A DNA stretch of 5,112 nucleotides from Opitutaceae bacterium (GTDB lineage: Bacteria; Verrucomicrobiota; Verrucomicrobiia; Opitutales; Opitutaceae): contig JAHFTI010000351.1 of the NCBI GenBank assembly GCA_023265535.1, positions 1 to 5,112 on the forward strand, read 5' to 3'. The notes beneath the pieces are model-generated. The model was not told where the DNA came from and made no database searches. It saw only the letters and a program-made list of their open reading frames with translations. Each line of letters opens with the position of its first letter. Position 1 is the first letter of the stretch. A program made the position numbers and the translations under genes. Positions 1 through 5,112 of the stretch are shown piece after piece.

Positions 1-755
1 ATCCCTCGGTGCGCGGCCTCTGGGGCAGGCCCACGGCGATCAACAACGTGGAGACCCTGGCAAGCGTGCCGGCCATCCTGCAGCATGGCGGCGCCTGGTA
101 CGCGCAGTGGGGCATCGGCACCTCGCGCGGCACGAAGGTCTTCGCCGTCACGGGCAAGGTCCGCAACGCTCAGCTGGTCGAGGTCCCCATGGGAACGACC
201 CTGCGCCAGATCGTGCACGATATCTGCGGCGGAGTGCTCGATGACCGCGAGATCAAGGCGGTGCAGACGGGCGGCCCCTCGGGGGGCGTCATCCCCGAGC
301 AGCACCTCGACACGCCCGTCAGCTACGAGACCCTGCAGCAGCTCGGCTCGATCATGGGCTCGGGCGGCATGCTCGTGATGGACGTGACTGACTCGATGGT
401 GGACGTGGCCAAGTTCTACCTGCGCTTCTGCGTGGACGAGTCCTGCGGCAAGTGCGCCCCCTGCCGCATCGGCGGCTACCAGATGCTGCAGATCCTGGAC
501 CGCATCTCGCGCGGCCGCGGCTCTCCCGCGGACCTGCCCGTGCTGCGGCGCATCTGCACGGCGATGCAGAAGGCCTCGCTGTGCGGCCTCGGCCAGACGG
601 CGCCCAACCCGGTGCTGTCGACGCTCCGGTATTTCGAAAATGAATACAGGGCCTTCATCGAGGGCGGGCCGTCCTACGCCCGCAAGGTGGGCCGCCAGCA
701 CGGCGCCGCCGCCGAACCCGCACGTGAAACCACCCCGAACCCTGTCGCGCCATGA
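1..755 (+). CDS. hydB: NADH-binding flavoprotein subunit of NAD-linked [FeFe] hydrogenase (NuoF/HydB/HndC family), 3' part
   Basis: This is the C-terminal part of a NuoF-like flavoprotein; the reading frame is already open at the left edge (codons in phase from base 3), so the N-terminal FMN/NADH-binding region lies outside. In the family this cytoplasmic subunit passes electrons between NAD(H), FMN and iron-sulfur clusters. Numbering from the codon at base 9, the visible part has the NuoF segment RPTAINNVETL (7-17), an SLBB-like region (about 45-100), and the ESCGKCAPCRIG signature (144-155) whose C146, C149 and C152, with C192 in SLCGLGQTAPNPVLSTL, should bind one [4Fe-4S]. The protein stops about 40 residues after that motif, in an Ala/Pro-rich tail without cysteine. 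HydB/HndC subunits usually continue into a 2x[4Fe-4S] ferredoxin-like domain, which is absent here. The stop overlaps the hydA start (ATGA), implying translational coupling. The adjacent HydA favours hydrogenase over complex I; the symbol is by context. Confidence 0.9.
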   Translation, partial: PSVRGLWGRPTAINNVETLASVPAILQHGGAWYAQWGIGTSRGTKVFAVTGKVRNAQLVEVPMGTTLRQIVHDICGGVLDDREIKAVQTGGPSGGVIPEQHLDTPVSYETLQQLGSIMGSGGMLVMDVTDSMVDVAKFYLRFCVDESCGKCAPCRIGGYQMLQILDRISRGRGSPADLPVLRRICTAMQKASLCGLGQTAPNPVLSTLRYFENEYRAFIEGGPSYARKVGRQHGAAAEPARETTPNPVAP

Positions 756-2497
756 TCCACGCCCTCATCAACAAGCAGCCGGTCGAGGTGCCCGAGGGCA
801 CCTCCATCCTCGACGCCGCCCGCCTGGTGCAGGTGCGCATCCCCACGCTGTGCAAGCACAGGGACCTGCTGCCCACGGCGGCCTGCGGCCTGTGCATCGT
901 GCGCAACAAGGGCAGCGGCCGCATGCTGCGGGCCTGCAGCACGCCGCTCGAGCAGGGCATGGAGATCACGACGCATGACAGCGACATCGTCGAGGTGCGC
1001 CGCTCCACCCTCGAGCTCATCCTCTCGAACCACCCGATGGCCTGCCTGAGCTGCGGGCGCAACGGGGAGTGCGAGCTGCAGAGGCTGGCGGCCGACTTCA
1101 ACATCACGCACGAGACGATCAAGCGCTATGTGAAGGACGTGCCGCCGGACGTGTCGACCGACTCCATTGTCATCGACTTCACCAAGTGCATCAAGTGCGG
1201 GCGTTGCATCCAGGTCTGCCAGGAGCGGCAGAACGTGTGGGCGTTGTCCTTCCTGGACCGCGGCATAGGCACGCGCATGGCGCCGGCGGGCGACATCAGC
1301 CTGGCGGATTCCCCCTGCGTGAAATGCGGCCAGTGCTCGGCGTATTGCCCGACGGGGGCGATCGTGGAGAAGGACGAGACCGCGGCGGTCTGGAGCGGGC
1401 TTCACAACCCCGAGAAGGTGTGCGTGGTGCAGATCGCGCCCTCGGTGCGCGTGACCATCGGCGAGGCCTTCGGGCTGCCGCCTGGCACCAACCTCACTCG
1501 CAAGCTCTACAGCGCGCTGCGCCGCCTGGGTTTTACGGCTGTGTTCGACACGAACTTCGCCGCCGACCTGACGATCGTGGAGGAGGCAAGCGAGTTCCTG
1601 GAGCGTTTCGTGCACAAGCGCGGGGAGCTGCCCCTCATCACCTCCTGCTGCCCCGCCTGGACGGACTTCATGGAGAAGAACCACTACGATTTCATCGACA
1701 ACTTCTCCACGGCCAAGTCGCCCCAGCAGATGATGGGTGCCCTGGCGAAGACCTACTATGCGCAGCGGGCAGGCATCGATCCGGCGCGGCTCTTCATGGT
1801 ATCGATCATGCCCTGCACGGCGAAGAAGTTCGAGCTTTCGCGCACGCACGAGATGCACGCTTCCGGGCATCGCGACGTGGACGTGGTGCTGACGACGCGC
1901 GAGCTGGCCCGAATGCTCAAGCAGTCGGGCGTGGATTTCCTGGACATGCCCGATGGCGAGGCTGATTCGCTGCTTGGCGAGTATTCCGGCGCCGGCACGA
2001 TCTTCGGCGCCACGGGTGGCGTGATGGAGGCGGCGGTGCGCACGGCGCATTTCTATGCGACGGGCAAGAAGCTGGGGCGCCTCGAGCTCGAGTCGATCCG
2101 CGGCCTGGCGGGCGTGCGCGAGGGCAAGCTGAACCTCTCGGGCACGGAGCTGCGCGTGGCGGTGGCCCATGGCCTGGCCCACGTGGAGACGGTGCTGGAG
2201 CGCGTGCGCCAGGCGCGGCGCGAGGGCCGCGAGACGCCGTACCACTTCATCGAGGTCATGGCCTGCCCCGGCGGCTGCATCGGCGGCGGCGGCCAGCCCT
2301 ATGGCGTGGACGACGAGCGACGGCGCCTGCGCATGGAGGGCCTGTATTCCGACGACCGCGGGCGCGGCCTGCGCTATTCGCATGAGAATCCCGAGCTGCA
2401 GAAGCTCTACGCCGAGTTCCTGGGCAAGCCGCTCGGGCCAAGGGCGCATGAACTGCTGCATACCGAATACACGGCGCGTCCGTTGTATAGGAAGTGA
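752..2497 (+). CDS. hydA: [FeFe] hydrogenase catalytic subunit (HydA/HndD type)
   Basis: A complete 581-residue catalytic subunit that interconverts H2 with protons and electrons. Domains in order: plant-type [2Fe-2S] (C34, C45, C48, C62); His-Cys3 [4Fe-4S] (H94, C98, C101, C107); two-cluster ferredoxin domain (CIKCGRCIQVC at 146-156, CVKCGQCSAYCP at 189-200); H-cluster domain with L1 TSCCPAW (298-304), L2 MPCTAKKFE (353-361) and L3 EVMACPGGCIGGGGQP (501-516). H-cluster ligands should be C300, C355, C505 and C509. The proton-relay residues known from Clostridium pasteurianum CpI also appear present: C299, E278, E281, R285 and S319 in NFSTAKSPQ. This predicts an active enzyme, not an H2 sensor. 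Its length matches Desulfovibrio HndD and it lacks the extra C-terminal [2Fe-2S] domain of Thermotoga maritima HydA. The ATG overlaps the stop of the flavoprotein gene; no strong Shine-Dalgarno is visible, consistent with coupled translation. Maturases HydEFG are not in the window. Confidence 0.97.
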   Translation: MIHALINKQPVEVPEGTSILDAARLVQVRIPTLCKHRDLLPTAACGLCIVRNKGSGRMLRACSTPLEQGMEITTHDSDIVEVRRSTLELILSNHPMACLSCGRNGECELQRLAADFNITHETIKRYVKDVPPDVSTDSIVIDFTKCIKCGRCIQVCQERQNVWALSFLDRGIGTRMAPAGDISLADSPCVKCGQCSAYCPTGAIVEKDETAAVWSGLHNPEKVCVVQIAPSVRVTIGEAFGLPPGTNLTRKLYSALRRLGFTAVFDTNFAADLTIVEEASEFLERFVHKRGELPLITSCCPAWTDFMEKNHYDFIDNFSTAKSPQQMMGALAKTYYAQRAGIDPARLFMVSIMPCTAKKFELSRTHEMHASGHRDVDVVLTTRELARMLKQSGVDFLDMPDGEADSLLGEYSGAGTIFGATGGVMEAAVRTAHFYATGKKLGRLELESIRGLAGVREGKLNLSGTELRVAVAHGLAHVETVLERVRQARREGRETPYHFIEVMACPGGCIGGGGQPYGVDDERRRLRMEGLYSDDRGRGLRYSHENPELQKLYAEFLGKPLGPRAHELLHTEYTARPLYRK

Positions 2498-2585
2498 GAG
2501 CCAGCCGTCAGGGCGCCTGGGGGAGCCAGAAGTCAGGACACAGGAGTCAGGAGTTCGGAATCTTGGGACACATTCTAATGAGCTT
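2498..2585. other. Intergenic spacer between hydA and the transporter gene
   Basis: The 88-bp spacer holds a heptanucleotide array (listed separately) followed by about 30 bp of lower-GC sequence leading to the transporter start. I see no convincing -35/-10 pair and no terminator hairpin with a U-tract, so I cannot tell whether the transporter is read through from the hydrogenase operon or has its own promoter. Confidence 0.6.
2527..2554. repeat. Tandem heptanucleotide array 1 (consensus CAGGAGT, 4 units)
   Basis: Four in-phase 7-bp units on the + strand: CAGAAGT, CAGGACA, CAGGAGT, CAGGAGT. A weaker fifth unit, TCGGAAT, follows at 2555-2561. The array ends 31 bp before the transporter start. 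The same consensus and period recur at 4542-4569. A period of 7 argues against a coding origin. It resembles in kind the short tandemly repeated heptamers (STRRs) known from filamentous cyanobacteria; any relationship is inference. Confidence 0.8.
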
Positions 2586-3497
2586 ATGATCTTTGCGCTG
2601 CTGACGGTTTTGTTCTTCGGGGTGACGCCGGTGCTGGCGGTGCGCAGTGCGCGGCTGGTGGGTACGGGCTGGGCGAACCTGGGGCGCCTGGTGGTGGCGG
2701 CGCTGGTGCTCGGGACCTGGGCCCATTGTGCCTCGGAGGCGGTGTACGGTCACTCCTTCCCCTGGTTCCTCCTAGGAGGAGTGGTGGGCTTCGGGCTGGG
2801 CGGGGTGTCGATGTTCCAGTCGCTGGTGAGGCTGGGGCCCAATGTATCCAACTTGATCGTACAATGTGTCTCGGTGCTGGCGGCCGCCTCGGTGGAGTGG
2901 CTCTGGCTCGGCACGGGCCTGACGCCGCTTCAGTGCGGCTTCGCGCTGCTGGCCGTGACGGGCATCGCGCTGGGCCTGCTTCCGGGACGACTCCCTCAGC
3001 TGAACCGGCAAACGTGGATCGCTGGCATCGCCTGGTCGCTGCTTTCCGCCGCCGCGCAGGGAACCGGGGCAGTGCTGAGTCGGAAGGCCTTCCAGGTGGC
3101 ACGCACCCTTGGGGAGCGCATCGATCCGGGCACGGCTGCCTACGAGCGAGTGCTGGGCGGTATCCTGGTGGCCCTGCTGGCCCTGCTCCTGGCGCACCTG
3201 TTTTCCAAGGCCTTCGAAAATGACGCCGGGTTTTCCAAGGGCGGACCCGGGATCGGGAGGCCCTCCTCCTGGCTGTGGGTGTGCGGCAATGCCCTCACGG
3301 GGCCGATCCTGGGCGTGACCTTCTACCAATGGGCCCTGCGCGGGAATCCGGCGGGCGTGGTGCAGGCCATCGTGGCGACAGCCCCGTTGCTCACGGTCCC
3401 GCTGGCGGCGTGGCTCGAGCGCGAGCGTCCGCGCCCCTTGTACCACGTGGGCGCCACGCTGGCGGTGGGAGCGATCGTCCTTCTATGGTTGAACTAG
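2586..3497 (+). CDS. DMT-superfamily (EamA-type) ten-helix membrane transporter
   Basis: A 303-residue, strongly hydrophobic protein with about ten predicted membrane segments (roughly 1-19, 32-50, 60-78, 86-104, 114-132, 143-163, 185-206, 228-248, 254-274, 285-302). The size, helix count and two-half layout fit the drug/metabolite transporter superfamily (EamA domains). The second half carries the family-like stretch GNPAGVVQAIVATAPLLTVPL (253-273), and the protein ends in a short cytoplasmic tail. Members export amino acids, nucleotides, drugs or other small metabolites; the substrate cannot be read from this sequence. The frame is open upstream into hydA, but ATG at 2586 is chosen because it begins the first hydrophobic helix. 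The ribosome site is weak (GAG at 2580-2582). A hydrophilic loop at about 207-226 contains a small DNA repeat (listed separately). The gene follows hydA by 88 bp and converges on the Rsm22-type gene. No link to hydrogen metabolism is evident. Confidence 0.85.
   Translation: MIFALLTVLFFGVTPVLAVRSARLVGTGWANLGRLVVAALVLGTWAHCASEAVYGHSFPWFLLGGVVGFGLGGVSMFQSLVRLGPNVSNLIVQCVSVLAAASVEWLWLGTGLTPLQCGFALLAVTGIALGLLPGRLPQLNRQTWIAGIAWSLLSAAAQGTGAVLSRKAFQVARTLGERIDPGTAAYERVLGGILVALLALLLAHLFSKAFENDAGFSKGGPGIGRPSSWLWVCGNALTGPILGVTFYQWALRGNPAGVVQAIVATAPLLTVPLAAWLERERPRPLYHVGATLAVGAIVLLWLN
3201..3240. repeat. Triple TTTTCCAAGG repeat inside the transporter gene
   Basis: TTTTCCAAGG occurs exactly at 3201-3210 and 3231-3240. 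Between them lies an inverted copy with one mismatch, CCTTCGAAAA at 3211-3220. The first 20 bp are therefore a near-palindrome, and the inverted copy can also pair with the distal copy across a 10-bp spacer. In protein this gives FSK twice, ten residues apart, in the polar loop between about helix 7 and helix 8. The A/T-rich words stand out from the surrounding GC-rich coding sequence. Confidence 0.7.
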
Positions 3498-3526
3498 GGC
3501 AGGGCGCCAGTCTTCACGCCTCTGCC
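3498..3526. terminator. Possible bidirectional terminator hairpin between convergent genes
   Basis: The arm 3498-3506 (GGCAGGGCG) pairs with 3517-3526 (CGCCTCTGCC), giving nine base pairs with one bulged T at 3521 and a 10-nt loop. It starts right after the transporter stop codon (3495-3497) and runs into the last codons of the minus-strand gene, whose stop is at 3514-3516. Only 16 bp separate the two stops. No U-tract follows on either strand, so it is not a classical intrinsic terminator and may simply be a structured 3' end. Confidence 0.35.
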
Positions 3527-4536
3527 GGGGCCTCGCCGAAGCGTTGTCCCGTGCGGATGAAATTGTCCTCGCGCTCCCAGTGGTACACCAGGGGGCCTTT
3601 CGCCTTCTCAAGGGCCTTGAGGAGTGCCTTGTCGTCGCGTTTCTGCAGGGTGAGCTCCGCGGCGCCGGAGGCATCGCAGTTGAGCAGGCGTGCGTAGGGC
3701 TTGAAGAACTCGGGGCGGCCGATCACGCGCGAGAGGGTGCCGTCGTGCGCCTGGCCGGTCCCCTCGGCGGCGGGGCGCCGTTCCAGCAGCAGGAAGCAGT
3801 AGGGCAGGCTGCGCAGGTCGATGCCGGCGCGCTGGCCGAACTTGACCCAATCGGAATTGGCGAAGATTTCGCCGGGGGGCGCGGCGAAGAAATGGCACCA
3901 GTCGTTCTCACGGCCCGCTGCCAGGAGGGGGCAGGGCTTGTCGTGAGTGCAGGGGGCCACGGTCCGAAACTCGGGGAGCAGGGTGTCGCGCACGGCCTGC
4001 AGGCCGCGGCCCACGTCCTTGGTTCCCGGCTCCACCCAGAGCACGGATTCGGAGCGCAGGATGAGCCGGCGGAGGGCGGCGATGCCGGCCTCGTCGAGTT
4101 CGTTGAGCACGTGGCTGATGACGAGAAGCCCGATGGGGGAGCCGGCCTCGAGGAAGCCCGGCGTGGCGGTGGCGCAGTCCAGGGCGGGCCAGTCCTTCGC
4201 CGCCCGCTGGGAGACATAGTCCGTGGCGAGCGCCGAGTGGTCCCAGACGACCAGTGAGTCGAACCGTTCGGCCCCGAAGGCCTTCAGCACGCGGCGCGAG
4301 GCCACGCCGCTGCCGCAACCCCAGTCCATGAGCAGGCCGCCGCGCGGGGCCCAGCCGCGTTGGCGCACCTCGCGAAGGACGGCGTCCCATTTCCAGCCGA
4401 TGCGTTCGGCGTAGGTCAGGTCGTAGTGGGCCAGGTCCTCCTCGGATTGCCAGTAGGGGCCTTGGGCGGCGGTGCCGCCGATGAAGCCTGCGCGCAGGCG
4501 GTCGAGGATGTTCCAATCAAGCTGGGACCAGGTCAT
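3514..4536 (-). CDS. Rsm22-family SAM-dependent methyltransferase, ribosomal small-subunit related
   Basis: A 340-residue class I methyltransferase. After an N-terminal region (TYAERIGWKWDAVL at 41-54) comes SAM-binding motif I, DWGCGSG (71-77), an acidic post-I position (D99 in VVWDHS), and SHVLNEL (141-147), a typical Rsm22 motif. The C-terminal half holds the family's metal-site region: PCTHDKPCPLL (195-205, C196 and C202), DWCHFF (213-218, C214) and C287 after RVIGRPEF. These four cysteines fit the [4Fe-4S] ligands reported for eukaryotic METTL17/Rsm22. Family members associate with the small ribosomal subunit, chiefly in mitochondria; the bacterial substrate is not firmly known, so a role in rRNA modification or subunit assembly is inference. 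The ATG at 4536 is preceded by ACTCCTG-type repeats on the coding strand and no purine-rich ribosome site. It lies 107 bp downstream of a second methyltransferase gene on the same strand. Motif I is DWGCGSG, not the more usual D-x-GAGPG form. Confidence 0.85.
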   Translation of the reverse strand: MTWSQLDWNILDRLRAGFIGGTAAQGPYWQSEEDLAHYDLTYAERIGWKWDAVLREVRQRGWAPRGGLLMDWGCGSGVASRRVLKAFGAERFDSLVVWDHSALATDYVSQRAAKDWPALDCATATPGFLEAGSPIGLLVISHVLNELDEAGIAALRRLILRSESVLWVEPGTKDVGRGLQAVRDTLLPEFRTVAPCTHDKPCPLLAAGRENDWCHFFAAPPGEIFANSDWVKFGQRAGIDLRSLPYCFLLLERRPAAEGTGQAHDGTLSRVIGRPEFFKPYARLLNCDASGAAELTLQKRDDKALLKALEKAKGPLVYHWEREDNFIRTGQRFGEAPAEA

Positions 4537-4541
4537 GGGTG

Positions 4542-4569
4542 CAGGAGTCAGAATTCAGGACTCAGGAGT
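4542..4569. repeat. Tandem heptanucleotide array 2 (consensus CAGGAGT, 4 units)
   Basis: Four in-phase 7-bp units on the + strand: CAGGAGT, CAGAATT, CAGGACT, CAGGAGT. Each unit differs from the consensus by at most two bases. The array begins 5 bp upstream of the minus-strand Rsm22-type start codon, so in that gene's mRNA it would read as ACUCCUG-like units. It matches array 1 (2527-2554) in period, consensus and copy number, and the two share the 10-mer CAGGAGTCAG. Confidence 0.85.
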
Positions 4570-4580
4570 CGCCCTCCTTC

Positions 4581-4631
4581 GCTGCTGGCGCAGCTACGGC
4601 GGGTGCCGCTGTCGCGGCAGAGGATGCCGCG
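4581..4631 (-). other. Cluster of three GC-rich hairpins 3' of the Methyltransf_32-type gene
   Basis: Three adjacent inverted repeats: GCTGC/GCAGC at 4581-4594 with loop TGGC; an interrupted stem at 4591-4611 (CAG/CTG outer, CGGC/GCCG inner); and a perfect 7-bp stem CGCGGCA/TGCCGCG at 4613-4631 with a 5-nt loop. The last begins 12 nt past the stop of the minus-strand gene ending at 4644, where a terminator or 3' stabilising structure would sit. No U-tract follows. The first two share bases 4591-4594 and would compete. Confidence 0.35.
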
Positions 4632-4643
4632 CAGAGGACTAGT

Positions 4644-5112
4644 TCAGAGGGTGGGTGCTTCGAGGGTGGAGCTTGGCTCGCCGGCAGGCGTGGTCGAGGG
4701 AGTGAGCTCGAAGCCCAGGTGGCGGGCGAGGGCATGCTGGCGGATGCCGTAGAAGGCGGCGAGGGCGCGGATGCGCGCGGCGGCCGCCTCGTCGCCGCGG
4801 GGGCGCGTGCGCACGGCCGCGATCATGAGGTTCTTGGCGGTGTGCTCGGTGGAGATGAACTCGAAGACGCGGGTGCGGTAGCCGGCCCATTCGAGGAGCT
4901 CGGCGCGCAGGGCGTCGGTGACGAACTCGGACTGGCGCTCCTGGAAGATGCCATGGCGTAGTGCCCCAGCCAATACAGCGGGGGCCTGGAGCTGCGGGCG
5001 CAGCTCCTTCTGGCAGCAGGGGGAGACCAGGAGCACGCGGGCCTCGGCGGCGATGCCGCGGGCGAGGGCGTCGTCGGTCGCGGTGTCGCAGGCGTGCAGC
5101 GCGATCACGATG
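4644..5112 (-). CDS. SAM-dependent methyltransferase, Methyltransf_32-like (PF13679 type), C-terminal part
   Basis: The frame is open to the right edge of the window, so the N-terminus, including the expected SAM-binding glycine motif, is outside. The visible 155 or so residues begin in a strand reading IVIALHACDTATDDAL, followed by a Rossmann-like strand with VLLVSPCCQKEL and later FISTEHTAKNLMIAAVR. The LHAC-D-TATD plus PCCQKEL pair and the late EHTAKNL strand are characteristic, as I recall them, of the Methyltransf_32 group, which includes eukaryotic METTL25- and GSTCD-like proteins. The substrate is unknown; the PCC site could reflect metal or nucleic-acid binding, but that is speculation. 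The last 20 or so residues (TPSTTPAGEPSSTLEAP) are low-complexity and probably disordered. The gene is followed after 107 bp by the Rsm22-type gene on the same strand, so the two may be co-transcribed. Confidence 0.75.
   Translation of the reverse strand, partial: IVIALHACDTATDDALARGIAAEARVLLVSPCCQKELRPQLQAPAVLAGALRHGIFQERQSEFVTDALRAELLEWAGYRTRVFEFISTEHTAKNLMIAAVRTRPRGDEAAAARIRALAAFYGIRQHALARHLGFELTPSTTPAGEPSSTLEAPTL

Larger units (their letters stand above)
4537..4643. other. Intergenic spacer between the two methyltransferase genes
   Basis: The 107-bp spacer contains heptanucleotide array 2 next to the Rsm22-type start codon, then a run of short GC-rich inverted repeats up to the stop of the upstream methyltransferase gene. 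No convincing promoter or small gene is visible in it. Confidence 0.6.

Noticed and set aside
633..643. 11-mer TTCGAAAATGA shared with the transporter repeat at 3213-3223
   Set aside because: In both places it encodes Phe-Glu-Asn in frame; at 633 it is part of the conserved NuoF C-terminal motif region, so coincidence of codons is enough.
1069..1965. A long + strand open frame inside hydA in another phase
   Set aside because: It is a shadow frame of a gene with unmistakable conserved motifs, and its composition is typical of a GC-rich off-frame translation.
2080..2093. CTCGAGCTCGAG palindrome in hydA
   Set aside because: It arises from Leu-Glu codons in a normal coding stretch; a 12-bp palindrome is expected by chance in a window this size.
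674..2461. A 595-codon open frame on the minus strand, antisense to hydA
   Set aside because: It mirrors the hydA codons; GC-rich third positions leave the antisense frame stop-free. Its translation is Ala/Arg/His-rich low-complexity sequence with no recognisable domain, while hydA has every catalytic motif.
2541..2554. AGGAG words of array 1 as Shine-Dalgarno sites for the transporter
   Set aside because: The nearest ends about 32 nt before the start codon, too far for normal ribosome placement.
2554..2582. Possible promoter (TTCGGA, 17 bp, AATGAG) before the transporter
   Set aside because: The -10 match is poor and the -35 overlaps the degenerate end of the heptamer array; not supportable.
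2767..2780. Perfect 14-bp palindrome TCCTCCTAGGAGGA in the transporter gene
   Set aside because: One such palindrome is not far from chance expectation in 5 kb, and it encodes an ordinary hydrophobic helix (FLLGG).

Overview
This is a GC-rich, densely coding window, apparently from an anaerobic or facultatively anaerobic bacterium that turns over H2. The evidence is the C-terminal half of a NuoF/HydB-type flavoprotein and, overlapping it by an ATGA junction, a complete [FeFe]-hydrogenase catalytic subunit. The phylum cannot be fixed from the sequence. A high-GC lineage such as Verrucomicrobiota (Opitutales-like) is only a guess.

Layout. (1) Positions 1-755, + strand: NADH/FMN subunit, cut by the left edge of the window. 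(2) 752-2497, +: HydA, with an N-terminal [2Fe-2S] domain, a His-Cys3 cluster, a 2x[4Fe-4S] ferredoxin domain and an intact H-cluster domain. (3) 2498-2585: spacer with a tandem heptanucleotide array. (4) 2586-3497, +: a ten-helix DMT/EamA-type transporter. (5) 3498-3513: a 16-bp convergent gap with a hairpin. (6) 3514-4536, -: an Rsm22-family methyltransferase with a complete four-cysteine set. (7) 4537-4643: spacer with a second heptanucleotide array and a cluster of GC-rich hairpins. (8) 4644-5112, -: the C-terminal part of a Methyltransf_32-type SAM methyltransferase, cut by the right edge.

How the genes work together. The first two genes form the end of a hydABC/hnd-like operon. The flavoprotein exchanges electrons with NAD(H), and HydA uses them to reduce protons or runs in reverse as an H2 oxidase. 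The flavoprotein ends without the C-terminal ferredoxin-like domain usual in HydB/HndC, so its ability to bifurcate electrons is open to question. The transporter lies on the same strand but behind an 88-bp spacer, and no functional link to the hydrogenase is visible. The two minus-strand genes are tandem methyltransferases, one likely acting on the small ribosomal subunit and one of unknown substrate.

The least expected structure is a pair of four-unit arrays with consensus CAGGAGT, one in each of the two longer intergenic spacers. I see no clear novel defence, mobile or CRISPR system in this window.
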